Assembly (NCBI RefSeq): GCF_014197135.1
Contig: NZ_JACIFA010000003.1
Coordinates: 124,001 to 188,000 of the forward strand
From: Sphingomonas zeae
Lineage (GTDB): Bacteria > Pseudomonadota > Alphaproteobacteria > Sphingomonadales > Sphingomonadaceae
Direction: 5' to 3'
Length of the DNA: 64,000 nt
In this document: positions 17,906 through 26,743 of the stretch, in pieces
How positions within the stretch are numbered: the first letter of the stretch is position 1
Layout of the letters: the number at the start of each line of letters is the position of its first letter
Notes under the pieces: model-generated
Database searches by the model: none
The model's input: only the letters and a program-made list of their open reading frames with translations
What the model was told of the DNA's origin: nothing
Program-made: the position numbers and the translations under genes

Positions 17906-19230
17906 TCCGGCCCTCGGTCGGCCTGCTCGGCCGGATCGTCGCGATCCTGCTGCTTGCGGTTACGATCGAGTTTGCGATCTCCACCTATCTTTACGAACGA
18001 GCAAGCCATGTCTCGGTCCGCGACGATGAAGCGCGCCGCCTGGCCGAGCATCTGATCGTCGCCCGTCGAGTCCTCAACGAGCGCCCCTCCATCGAACGCC
18101 CTGAAGTCGCCGAGGAACTGACCACCGACCGCTATATCGTCAGCTGGTCGTCCTCCGCACCGCCCCGCCCGGCGATCGCACCTGCCATGGACAGTATGCG
18201 CCGCCAGATCGTCGACTGGGAGCCGTCGCTATCGGCAACCGACATCCATCTGCGGCTGACCTCGCCCGGGCGGACCTCGGTCGTATCGGGCGACCTGCGG
18301 CTGGACGACGGATCGCTGCTCAGCTTCCGGATGCGCGAGGGGGTGCGGACGCTCGATCTGGCGCTTGGGCGGGTCTTGCTCGCGCTGATCCCGGCGATCG
18401 CACTGATGCTGCTGAGCGGGGCGTTGATCGGGCGTATCCTGCATCCGCTACGGATGCTCGCGCGGGCCGCCGACAAATTGGGTCGTGGCCATGGCGGGCA
18501 GGGGGCGGCGCTGATCGTGCCGGAGCGGGGGCCGGGCGAGGTCCGCCATGTCACCCGCGCCTTCAACCGGATGCAGGCGCGTATCGGACGATTGATCGAC
18601 GAACGCACGCGCGCACTGGCGGCGGTCGGCCATGACCTTCGCACGCCGCTCGCCCGCCTGCGCCTGCGCGCCGATGCGATCCGCGACGACGAGGTCCGCG
18701 AGGCGATCGGTACCGATATCGAGGAAATGGAGGCTATGGTCTCCTCGCTGATGGCCTTTCTGGGCGGAGAGGGGGATGTCGAGCAACCCGAGTTGACCGA
18801 CTTGGCCATCCTATGCGCCAATCTGGCCGACGACGCCGTCGATCATGGCCGCGATGTCCGCTATGTCGGGCCAGACCATTTCGACTGCCGCCTACGCCGT
18901 TTCGGTATGAAGCGCGCGCTGACCAACCTGGTCGAGAATGCCCTCCATTACGGCGAACATGCGATCATCACCTTGCAGGTCGATCCGGGCGACGATGTGC
19001 GTATTCGTGTCGAGGATGATGGTCCCGGTATCCCCTACGAATCGCTGGAGTTGGTGCTGGAGCCGTTCGTCCGGCTCGATACCGCACGCCGCCGCGATAC
19101 GGTGGGGTTCGGTCTGGGACTATCGATCGTGGCGCGGGTCGTCGCGGCCGAGGGTGGCGAGTTGACCTTGGCCAACCGGCCGGAAGGCGGCCTTTGCGCC
19201 GAAATTCGCCTTCCTCATTGTCGGACATAA
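17902..19230 (+). CDS. EnvZ-type membrane sensor histidine kinase
   Basis: 442 residues from a GTG overlapping the regulator's stop. One transmembrane helix (about 8-30), a periplasmic domain of about 120 residues, a second helix (about 158-176), HAMP, and a HisKA domain with GHDLRTPLARLR (His244) are present. The ATPase domain has N box NLVENALHYG, G1 DDGPGIP and G2 GFGLGLSIV. It should autophosphorylate and pass the phosphate to the upstream OmpR-type regulator. The periplasmic signal is unknown. All catalytic boxes are intact. Confidence 0.94.
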   Translation: MIRPSVGLLGRIVAILLLAVTIEFAISTYLYERASHVSVRDDEARRLAEHLIVARRVLNERPSIERPEVAEELTTDRYIVSWSSSAPPRPAIAPAMDSMRRQIVDWEPSLSATDIHLRLTSPGRTSVVSGDLRLDDGSLLSFRMREGVRTLDLALGRVLLALIPAIALMLLSGALIGRILHPLRMLARAADKLGRGHGGQGAALIVPERGPGEVRHVTRAFNRMQARIGRLIDERTRALAAVGHDLRTPLARLRLRADAIRDDEVREAIGTDIEEMEAMVSSLMAFLGGEGDVEQPELTDLAILCANLADDAVDHGRDVRYVGPDHFDCRLRRFGMKRALTNLVENALHYGEHAIITLQVDPGDDVRIRVEDDGPGIPYESLELVLEPFVRLDTARRRDTVGFGLGLSIVARVVAAEGGELTLANRPEGGLCAEIRLPHCRT

Positions 19231-19363
19231 TTTGTCACGCATTCGCTGCACGGCAGCAAAGATCGCCGCCTATATCTTGAACGCAGAGGACGAGACGCTG
19301 TTTGCGATGCGCGCAAGGCCGCTCCTCTACGAGTTTAGGCAAGATCAATCGGGAGAATGACCG

Positions 19364-19468
19364 ATGACGATGGAGTTCGATTTGACCGCACTGGAATTGC
19401 AGGGTGCCCTGCTCGTGCTCGCGGTGATCATCACCTTCGCCGCGATCGAGGGCTGGAAGGCCCGCTAA
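19364..19468 (+). CDS. 34-residue single-span membrane protein
   Basis: A tiny ORF with ATG preceded by GGGAGA at ideal spacing. The product has a short acidic amphipathic N-terminus, one hydrophobic helix (GALLVLAVIITFAAI) and a tryptophan plus basic end (EGWKAR). This is typical of regulatory small membrane proteins. It follows the two-component operon by 130 bases and is tail-to-tail with the hybrid kinase gene. No family is recognised. The good ribosome site and coherent topology favour a real gene. Confidence 0.5.
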   Translation: MTMEFDLTALELQGALLVLAVIITFAAIEGWKAR

Positions 19469-19530
19469 CCCACCTTACAGGTTTCGCAACGGCTCCTCTG
19501 CTGCCCCCTCTGGCATGAGCCTGCGCGAGA

Positions 19531-19571
19531 TGGGGTAGGCGATCCGGCTCAGCGCCGGGTCGCCTACCCCA
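19531..19571. terminator. Inverted repeat between convergent genes
   Basis: TGGGGTAGGCGA at 19531 pairs perfectly with TCGCCTACCCCA ending at 19571: a 12-bp stem with a 17-base inner region that is itself GC-rich. It overlaps the hybrid kinase stop codon. There is no T run on either side, so it could be a weak or factor-assisted terminator or an mRNA-protecting 3' hairpin. Confidence 0.45.
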
Positions 19572-22500
19572 CGATTTCCAATCGGCCGCGGATCGCGCGG
19601 ATCAACTGGCCCGCCGAATAGGGCTTGATCAGCAGCGCAGCATCCATATTGGCCGCCTCGGCCGCCATGCCGCCATCTCCTGTTGCAAACACGATCGCCA
19701 GACTCGGCCGCAACTGCCGAGCCCGCGCCGCGAGCTCCACGCCGGACTCGCCGGGCAGGTTGAGGTCGGTTACCAGCACATCGATCTGTGCGGTCTGAAG
19801 CGCGGTCATCGCTTCCTCCGCCGTGACCGCGTGTACGACCACGAAGCCCGCCTCCTGAAGCGTTTCGGCCGTGTTCGTGCGGATCAGATCGTCATCCTCA
19901 ACCAGCAATATGGTCCGGCCGTCATGTAGCGGTTGCCGCGCCGCCTTGTCGTCCGACGAGGTGTCCCGCGTGGCCGAAGGCGCATCGCCCTTGGGCATGT
20001 TCCGCTGCCGCTGGTTGGCGAGGACGTGCCGGAACTTCCGCGCCAGCGCCTCACGCGTATAGGGCTTGGACAAGAGCTCGACCCCCTTGTCCAGGCGTCC
20101 GCCATGAACGATCGAGTTCTCGGTATATCCCGAGGTAAAGATGACCGCGATGTCAGGTAGCCGTTCGCGGGCCTTGCGGGCCAGCTCGGGGCTCTTGAGC
20201 GTACCGGGCATCACGACGTCGGTGAACAGGATGTCGATCGGGATGCCGCTTTCGACGACGCTGAGCGCGCTCTGCGCATCGACCGATTTCAGGACGCGGT
20301 ACCCCAGATCGGACAGCAGCTCGACGACGGTGGAGCGCACTTCCGCATCGTCCTCGACGACCAGCACGGTTTCGGTGCCACCTGTGATCGGACCGGTATC
20401 GACGGCTACCTCGACATCTTCGGCTTCCATGGCGCGAGGCAGGTACAGCTTGATCGTGGTGCCTTGGCCGACCTCGGAATAGATCTTCACATGGCCGCCG
20501 GACTGTTTGACGAAACCATAGACCATCGACAGGCCCAGCCCCGATCCCTTGCCCTCGCTCTTTGTCGAGAAGAAGGGTTCGAAGACCTTGTGGATGATCT
20601 CGTCAGACATGCCGCTGCCCGTGTCGGAGACCGCCAGCATGACATATTGACCCGGCGTCACTTCATCATGGGTGCGCGCATAATCATCGTCGAGATGCGC
20701 GTTGCTGAGTTCGATGGTCAGCTTGCCGTGACCGTCCATCGCGTCGCGCGCGTTGATCGCCAGATTGAGCAGCGCATTCTCGATCTGCGCCGGATCGATG
20801 AAGGTGTTCCACAGGCCACCGCCCACGATCGTCTCGATCTCCACGCCCTCGCCGATGGCGCGGCGCAACATGTCGTCCATGCCTTGTACGAAACGGGTGA
20901 CGTTGACGACCTTGGGCTCCAGTGCCTGCCGGCGTCCGAAGGCGAGGAGCTGCGAGGCGAGCTTCGAGCCGCGAGACACGCCCGCCATGGCGTTGGCAAC
21001 CCGCTGCTCGGCACGCTGGTTGCCGGCGACATCCTTGCCGAGCAGTTGCAGATTGCCCGACACGACCTGGAGCAGATTGTTGAAGTCGTGCGCAACACCG
21101 CCGGTCAGCTTGCCGATCGTCTCCATCTTCTGCGCCTGGGCGAGCTTCATCTCGGCCTGACGTCGTTCCGTTATCTCCTCGATGACGCGGGTTTCCAGCG
21201 TCTCGTTGAGTTGACGAAGCTGCGCCTCAGCGCGTTCGCGGTGGTGGACCTGGCGGGCGAGCAGCGTAGCCTGATCGCGAAGCGCCTGTTCCGCCGCACG
21301 CTGCTCGGTGATGTCGGTATGGACGCCGACCCACTCGATCAGTTCGCCGTCGGTCCCGGTGATGGGCAATGCGCGGATCGCATAGGTCCGCCACACGCCG
21401 TCATGGCGGCAGACGCGGTGCTCGTGGATGAACATGCTTTTGGAGGCGACAGCCTCGTTCCAGGCGACGATCGTTGCGGCGGCATCGTCCGGATGGACCG
21501 CGCTCGACCAGCCGAAGCCCTGATATTGTTCGGGCGTCTGGCCGGTGATCGCCGACCAGCCAGGCTGCTCGCCGATCATCCGCCCATCGGCACTGTTCGT
21601 CCACAGGACGCCGTGGACCGCATCCATGGCGGCGCGGAAGCGGCGGTTGCTGCGTTCGATCGTCTCGGCATGGCGGGCGCGTTCATCGACGTCGAAGACC
21701 AGGATATGGAAACCGATCACCGCGCCACCCTCGCCACGACGCGGAATATAGCGGGTTTCGGCCTTGCGCCGGCTGCCGTCACGGTGATGCAGATGCACAT
21801 CGGCGACGATCGTCTCACCGGCAAGCGCGCGTTCAATGAGCGGGCGACGCTCGGCATAATCCGCCGCGGTCAGGACGTCGCCGATCCGATGGCCCAGCAT
21901 AGCCTCCGGATCGACGCCCAGGAATTCGCGATAATAGTTATTGGCGAACCGATAACGCTCGTCGCGATCGACAAAGGCGACCAGTACGGGAAGCGAATCG
22001 GTGATGATGCGAAGTTCGGCCTCGCTTTCGGCCAGTCGCCGCTCGGCCGCAACCCGGCCGGTATTCTCGACGACGGTGCACATCACCCCGCCGACCTTCC
22101 CGCATTCCAGATAGACGGGCGTGTAATAGAGGTCGAACACGACCTCCTCCTCCACGCCTGCCCGCGTGACGATCAGCGTCTGATCCCGGTAGGCGATGTC
22201 CTCCCCCCGAAAGCAGCGGTTCAGGACATCTCGGTTCCAGTCCCAAATTTCGGGCCACACCTGCGGCACCAGTCCGCCAAATGCCTCGGGATGGCGCGGC
22301 CCGGCGATGCTGCGATAGGCATCATTGTAGATCATGACATGGTCGGAACCCCACATCAGGACCTTGGCGATCGGCGAGTGAACGATATTGGCGATCGTCG
22401 TGCGCAGCACGCTCGGCCATGTGCCGACCGGTCCCAGCGGGCTTGTTGACCAGTCCCTGTCGCGAACCCGCTGGCCACATTCGCCCCCACCGATCAGCCA

Positions 22501-22671
22501 GGTGTCGACATCCGAAACGGGGCCATCCGCGCGCATCCGCTCGATCGCGGCGACGAACAGCGCCTGTTCGTCGGGAAAATCGCCCGCCTTTACGGCTTCG
22601 GCGACATACCGGTCTAGCTGCGGCGGGAGCGACAGCGTTCGCGACAGGGGATTGGTCATGGGTTGACGCAT
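19564..22671 (-). CDS. Soluble hybrid histidine kinase: ParD-like N-terminus, three PAS domains, two receiver domains
   Basis: 1035 residues with no transmembrane helix. The first 45 residues (SRTLSLPPQLDRYVAEAVKA and following helix) look like a ParD-type ribbon-helix-helix domain. Then come a PAS/GAF-like domain (about 55-205), PAS domains at about 215-330 and 340-460, and a coiled coil. HisKA follows with GGVAHDFNNLLQ (His528), then an ATPase domain with NLAINARDAM, DTGSGM and GKGSGLGLSMV. Two receivers end the protein (phosphoacceptor Asp in LFTDVVMPG and LVTDLNLPG). The tandem receivers suggest a phosphorelay. Signal and output are unknown. The gene stands alone, so partners are elsewhere. 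The start could also be four codons downstream. Confidence 0.92.
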   Translation of the reverse strand: MRQPMTNPLSRTLSLPPQLDRYVAEAVKAGDFPDEQALFVAAIERMRADGPVSDVDTWLIGGGECGQRVRDRDWSTSPLGPVGTWPSVLRTTIANIVHSPIAKVLMWGSDHVMIYNDAYRSIAGPRHPEAFGGLVPQVWPEIWDWNRDVLNRCFRGEDIAYRDQTLIVTRAGVEEEVVFDLYYTPVYLECGKVGGVMCTVVENTGRVAAERRLAESEAELRIITDSLPVLVAFVDRDERYRFANNYYREFLGVDPEAMLGHRIGDVLTAADYAERRPLIERALAGETIVADVHLHHRDGSRRKAETRYIPRRGEGGAVIGFHILVFDVDERARHAETIERSNRRFRAAMDAVHGVLWTNSADGRMIGEQPGWSAITGQTPEQYQGFGWSSAVHPDDAAATIVAWNEAVASKSMFIHEHRVCRHDGVWRTYAIRALPITGTDGELIEWVGVHTDITEQRAAEQALRDQATLLARQVHHRERAEAQLRQLNETLETRVIEEITERRQAEMKLAQAQKMETIGKLTGGVAHDFNNLLQVVSGNLQLLGKDVAGNQRAEQRVANAMAGVSRGSKLASQLLAFGRRQALEPKVVNVTRFVQGMDDMLRRAIGEGVEIETIVGGGLWNTFIDPAQIENALLNLAINARDAMDGHGKLTIELSNAHLDDDYARTHDEVTPGQYVMLAVSDTGSGMSDEIIHKVFEPFFSTKSEGKGSGLGLSMVYGFVKQSGGHVKIYSEVGQGTTIKLYLPRAMEAEDVEVAVDTGPITGGTETVLVVEDDAEVRSTVVELLSDLGYRVLKSVDAQSALSVVESGIPIDILFTDVVMPGTLKSPELARKARERLPDIAVIFTSGYTENSIVHGGRLDKGVELLSKPYTREALARKFRHVLANQRQRNMPKGDAPSATRDTSSDDKAARQPLHDGRTILLVEDDDLIRTNTAETLQEAGFVVVHAVTAEEAMTALQTAQIDVLVTDLNLPGESGVELAARARQLRPSLAIVFATGDGGMAAEAANMDAALLIKPYSAGQLIRAIRGRLEIVG

Positions 22672-22747
22672 GAGTAAGCTATACCGTCAAGTCAATCGGC
22701 TGCGGCGCCAATCGCGTTAAGTTTCATCACTTTGCGTAGCATTTCTG

Positions 22748-23374
22748 TCATGACCGCTCGGTTAATGGCTGGGGATGGTGCGGCTCCAGAATGAGGGTCG
22801 CACCTTCGACCCTCCAGCTTTTGAGCCGGGACAGGAAATTCATGCCCAGCACATCGGTCTCGCCAAAGGCCGGCGACACCACCACGGGCACCTTGCTGGC
22901 GCTAATGGTACCGATACGCAACGAGTCGACACGGGCGGTGTCTGCGCGGATCATCCCGTTCGCCGTATTCAGCACCACCGGAAAGGCGGGCTTGGCGGGG
23001 TGCAGGCCTGCGGCACGTGCCGTTTCGGTGGACAGCGCCGTCAGCGTCGCGCCGCTGTCGACCAGCATCCGCCGGCTGACGCCGTTCACCGTCACGCGAG
23101 CCCAGAAATGGCCGTCCGGCGCCATGCGTATGCGCACCGTGTTACCGACGACGCTTTGGTCCTGCAGATCAAGCATCTGCATCGCGCGCTGGATATAGGG
23201 ATCGAACTGCTGGCGCTGTTGCAACAGGATGAACAGCAGGCCGCCCAGCAACAGCCATGTGAACAGGCTGATTGCGACCCGCAACACCGGAACCCGGCGG
23301 GCGAGGAAACCCGCCAGCACCACGGCAACGACAACGGCTAACAGGGGTAGGGGGACGCCCAGATTGGCAAACAT
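22748..23374 (-). CDS. Membrane-anchored retropepsin-like aspartic protease
   Basis: 208 residues. Two hydrophobic helices (about 8-25 and 32-52) anchor a periplasmic domain containing MLVDSGATLTALS, the catalytic DSG(A)T motif of clan AA retropepsin-like proteases. Downstream VLGMNFLSRLKSW is the family's second hallmark (TIGR02281-type). One catalytic Asp per chain implies a dimer. Substrates of these alphaproteobacterial proteins are generally unknown. It is a single gene facing away from its neighbours. Confidence 0.88.
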   Translation of the reverse strand: MFANLGVPLPLLAVVVAVVLAGFLARRVPVLRVAISLFTWLLLGGLLFILLQQRQQFDPYIQRAMQMLDLQDQSVVGNTVRIRMAPDGHFWARVTVNGVSRRMLVDSGATLTALSTETARAAGLHPAKPAFPVVLNTANGMIRADTARVDSLRIGTISASKVPVVVSPAFGETDVLGMNFLSRLKSWRVEGATLILEPHHPQPLTERS

Positions 23375-23464
23375 CTTGGTTCCATCTCTTCGTCCATCCC
23401 ATATGGGGTGGACGAAGACCCGGACATAGGGGCGTCCGTCTTTACCGTTGCTGACCGTGCTCGA

Positions 23465-23653
23465 TCAGCCTTGTTCCGGCATCCCGATTTCGGATGCACT
23501 GAACCGGCGGCCGCCATACCACCGGCGAAAACTGCCGTCCGGCTGGCGAAAATAGCGGGAGCCCTTATGAAGAACTGGCGAACCCAATGAGCGATACGCC
23601 GCCCAGATGCCATAGACCATGGCAATCATTGCCAGGACCTTGATCCACTCCAT
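23465..23653 (-). CDS. Small membrane protein of unknown function
   Basis: 62 residues, ATG behind a GAGGGCGAG ribosome site. An N-terminal hydrophobic helix (WIKVLAMIAMVYGIWAAY) is followed by a basic aromatic tail (GSRYFRQPDGSFRRWYGGRRF). It is probably anchored in the inner membrane with its tail in the cytoplasm. No family recognised. The clear ribosome site and coherent sequence support expression. Confidence 0.6.
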   Translation of the reverse strand: MEWIKVLAMIAMVYGIWAAYRSLGSPVLHKGSRYFRQPDGSFRRWYGGRRFSASEIGMPEQG

Positions 23654-23758
23654 CGACTCGCCCTCTTTTCAAATATTTGTCGAGGCTCGCTGTTGCCGTG
23701 GTGAAGATCAAGCAAATTAGTTGCTGCATTGCGGCAGGAACATGCTGCAATGCCATAT

Positions 23759-24322
23759 TCAAGCGATGATCTCTCGGCTAAGCCATGGCGAATCCTTCCA
23801 TCCAAAGCGGCGCGGGCGTTCAGCCGCTTTCGAGATGCCGATCCGTCGTCCGACGATCACGGGGACGGCCGTCGGCGCTTTGCGCACATCGAACGGCCGG
23901 GACGCGAGCGATACTCCGTCGAGCCCGAGATTTATGCCAAGTGCAGCGCACAGCTTGCCGGGTCCCGAGCAGAGTTGCTCAACGCGCAGCGCCGAACCCC
24001 GTCGTTCGCGCATGATGTCGATGCCATGCCGTGGCTCCAGCGCACGGATCAGAACCGCACTTCCCGAAGTCCCGCATACGAAGTTCAGGCAATGGTGCAG
24101 GCCATAGATGCGATAGACATAGGCATGGCCGACTGGCCCGAACATCGCCGCGTTACGGGCGGTGCGCCCCGCAAAGCTATGTGAGGCAGGATCGGCGGCA
24201 TCATAGGCCTCCGTCTCGACGATCACGCCCCCCACGCCGTCGACCGTCAACGTGGCGCCGATCAGCGCGCGCGCCACCCGGTCCACGTCCTGCTCGTAGA
24301 AAGAAGGGGGGAGCGGGTTCAT
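23759..24322 (-). CDS. mpg: 3-methyladenine DNA glycosylase (AAG/MPG family)
   Basis: 187 residues, full length for the bacterial AAG family. Visible signatures are the N-terminal FYEQDVDRVARALIG, the catalytic Glu in GVIVETEAY, then HSFAGRTARNAAMFG, HAYVYRIYGLHHCLN and the C-terminal GPGKLCAALGI. It excises alkylated purines in base-excision repair. The start overlaps the treY stop by four bases (ATGA), so it is the last gene of the trehalose operon, an odd place for a repair enzyme. It may be coexpressed under stress. Confidence 0.95.
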   Translation of the reverse strand: MNPLPPSFYEQDVDRVARALIGATLTVDGVGGVIVETEAYDAADPASHSFAGRTARNAAMFGPVGHAYVYRIYGLHHCLNFVCGTSGSAVLIRALEPRHGIDIMRERRGSALRVEQLCSGPGKLCAALGINLGLDGVSLASRPFDVRKAPTAVPVIVGRRIGISKAAERPRRFGWKDSPWLSREIIA

Positions 24323-26718
24323 TCGCCGTCAGCGAACAATCCGTACCACAGGGGACCCGCCGCCAGCAGATGATCCAAGCGAAGCGCGCCCCCCTCGGAT
24401 ACGACCGTCGTGTCACGCCAGTCGACGGCGCCGTGCTTATCTCTCAAAGGCTCCAGCCTTAGACCGAAGACGCACGTCAGGATGTTGCCACTATGTCGCC
24501 GCTCGAAGGCGATGACCCGGTCGCGACCATGGCCCGTGACGGCAAGGGGATGGTAGCTGCCGTGCGTGAACAAGTCCGGGTGGCGGCGCCGAAGGCCCAG
24601 CAGGTCGGCAATCAGCGTCTGTTTCGGGGCCGGATTTTCGGCAAGCGCCGCCTCCCGAGCGGGATAATCGACGGGACGGCGATTGTCGGGATCGACAAGG
24701 CTCCGATCGACGAATTCGGTCCCCTGGTAACAATCGGGAATGCCCGGCACCGTATAGCGGAGCGCAACCTGCACCAGCGAATTGGCCTCGGCGGAGGGGC
24801 CGATATGATGCAGGAGGGCGGCCATGCCCTCGCGGAAAGGTGCCCCTTTTTCGTCATCGATCAATAGCTTCGCGAGACGGTTGCAACGCCCCTCATATTC
24901 CGTGTCGGGGGCTTCCCAGGAGGAGCGCAGCTTGGCCTCGCGCAGCGCCTTTTCCTGCCAAGCAGCAATGCGCTCGGCGAAATCGCCCCGTTCGTCCGGA
25001 TCGGGCCAGGCACCGACCAGCGTCTGGATCAACATGTACCAGTCGGCCGGATCCACGCCCTCGGCGATGGCCTGTGTCTGCGTGCGCCACGCCTCGACCT
25101 GACGCCGCCACGCCTCCGGCATCGCGCTCAACACCGCCAGACGCGCTCGGACGTCCTCACCCCGCTTATGGTCATGGGTGGCGGTCGTCAGCATGGCCAG
25201 TGGGAAACGCTCGGCCCGGTCCTTCATCCGATCGTGAAACCCCGCAATCGACAGGCTCAGCCGCCCCGCATCGAAACCGACATCGTTGCGTGAAAGCAAA
25301 ATCGCATGACGGTAGAAGGCGGTATCCTCGACCGCCTTGGCGGCGATGGGGGCCGAAAGCTGCTGGAACCGCCGCACCGCCTCGTGCAGCCGTTCGCGAT
25401 CGCCGGAGCCGGTGCCAGCCAGCCAGCCGAGTATCTGATCGATGACGAATGCTTCGCCGGGCGGCAGCAACGGCTCCACCCGTTCGCGTGCCATCTGCCG
25501 GATCACGGCATCGGATGGCGGCGCGTCCGGGCCATAGGTCCGATAGACCGGAAAAACCCATAGCAGCCGCTCGATCGCGCGGCGCAGCATCGGGGTGGTG
25601 ATTGATCCTTCCAACTCGGGGGCGGAGGCAAGCAGCGACGCGAAGGCCGCGACACACTGGTCCAGCTGCCCGGCAAATTGCCACGCCAGCAAATCTTGTC
25701 GCGCCTGCAACTCCTCGGACGCAAATTGGTCCGACCGTCCGCTCAACTGCGCCCAGAGGTCGGCCAGCGGTTGCGTTCCCTCGGGCGCGTGGAGCAGGGC
25801 CGAAATTTCTTCCATGAAGTCGTAGCCGCTGGTGCCGTCGACGCCCCAATCGTCACCCATCGGCTCGGTGGCGGCGAGGATTTTCTCGACGACGATATAG
25901 GCGCGGTTTCCATCGGACCTGTGGATCGCATCGAACCGCCCCCGTAGCTTGCGGCAATAGTCGATCGGGTCGGTCAGCCCGTCGACATGGTCGATACGCA
26001 CGCCGTCGATCAGCCCTTCTGCGTAAAGCCGGAAGTATAGAGCGTGGGTTTCCTCGAACACCTCATCGTCCTCGACCCGCAGGCCCGCCAGATCGTTGAT
26101 CGTGAAGAAGCGCCTCCAGTTCAGTTCATCGTTCGACACCCGCCAGGACGCCAGCCGATAGTGCTGGCGGTCGAGCAGCGTGTCGAGATCAAGGGCCTCG
26201 GCTTCTTCCTGATCGTCGTCGCGGATCGGCAGGCGATGTTCGCCATAGGCGACGATCTCGGCGCGACCGTCGCGGCGCTCTATCGTGATCTGCCCTTCGG
26301 CCAGCACCTTGCGCAAGGAATCGCCCAGGATCGGCAGGACCAGCTTTCGCGACCAGTCGATGTCGAAGAAGCGCGCGAAGCGGCTCGCCTGGCCATGGGT
26401 CAGCACGTCGTTCCACCAGCGATTGCCGCCACCCGCGACACCCATATGGTTGGGCACGATGTCGATGATGGTGCCCATGCCCCGCGCTCGGGCCGCCTTG
26501 GCGAGCGAACGAAACGCTTCCTCGCCGCCGAGTTCGGGATTGACCCGCGTCGGGTCGATCACGTCATACCCATGCATCGAGCCCGCCGGCGCCGTGGTGA
26601 TCGGTGAGGCATAGACATGGCTGATCCCTAAGCGGTCGAGATAGGGCAGAAGGGCCTCTGCGCGCGCGAAGGGAAAGTCCTTGTGAAACTGAAAGCGATA
26701 GGTGGCGCGCGGCGTCAT
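24319..26718 (-). CDS. treY: Maltooligosyltrehalose synthase (TreY)
   Basis: 799 residues from the ATG at 26718, where family homology begins (TYRFQFHKDFPF). It is a GH13 enzyme that isomerises the reducing-end alpha-1,4 bond of maltodextrin to alpha-1,1, giving maltooligosyltrehalose. Motifs: YLDRLGISHVYASPI, GSMHGYDVIDP, DIVPNHM, the nucleophile region GVRIDHVDGL, and the C-terminal GIPDCYQGTE. With TreZ and the debranching enzyme in the same operon it forms the TreXYZ trehalose pathway. It lies 25 bases downstream of malQ and overlaps mpg. Confidence 0.96.
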   Translation of the reverse strand: MTPRATYRFQFHKDFPFARAEALLPYLDRLGISHVYASPITTAPAGSMHGYDVIDPTRVNPELGGEEAFRSLAKAARARGMGTIIDIVPNHMGVAGGGNRWWNDVLTHGQASRFARFFDIDWSRKLVLPILGDSLRKVLAEGQITIERRDGRAEIVAYGEHRLPIRDDDQEEAEALDLDTLLDRQHYRLASWRVSNDELNWRRFFTINDLAGLRVEDDEVFEETHALYFRLYAEGLIDGVRIDHVDGLTDPIDYCRKLRGRFDAIHRSDGNRAYIVVEKILAATEPMGDDWGVDGTSGYDFMEEISALLHAPEGTQPLADLWAQLSGRSDQFASEELQARQDLLAWQFAGQLDQCVAAFASLLASAPELEGSITTPMLRRAIERLLWVFPVYRTYGPDAPPSDAVIRQMARERVEPLLPPGEAFVIDQILGWLAGTGSGDRERLHEAVRRFQQLSAPIAAKAVEDTAFYRHAILLSRNDVGFDAGRLSLSIAGFHDRMKDRAERFPLAMLTTATHDHKRGEDVRARLAVLSAMPEAWRRQVEAWRTQTQAIAEGVDPADWYMLIQTLVGAWPDPDERGDFAERIAAWQEKALREAKLRSSWEAPDTEYEGRCNRLAKLLIDDEKGAPFREGMAALLHHIGPSAEANSLVQVALRYTVPGIPDCYQGTEFVDRSLVDPDNRRPVDYPAREAALAENPAPKQTLIADLLGLRRRHPDLFTHGSYHPLAVTGHGRDRVIAFERRHSGNILTCVFGLRLEPLRDKHGAVDWRDTTVVSEGGALRLDHLLAAGPLWYGLFADGE

Positions 26719-26743
26719 GGTCGGCGTCCTTTGAAAAGGCGGG

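Noticed and set aside
19364..19468. Interpretation of the small membrane ORF as KdpF
   Set aside because: There are no kdpABC genes nearby and the sequence does not resemble KdpF, so it is left as unknown.
20464..22449. 661-codon open frame on the plus strand
   Set aside because: Antisense to the hybrid kinase, with no recognisable motifs; a shadow frame.
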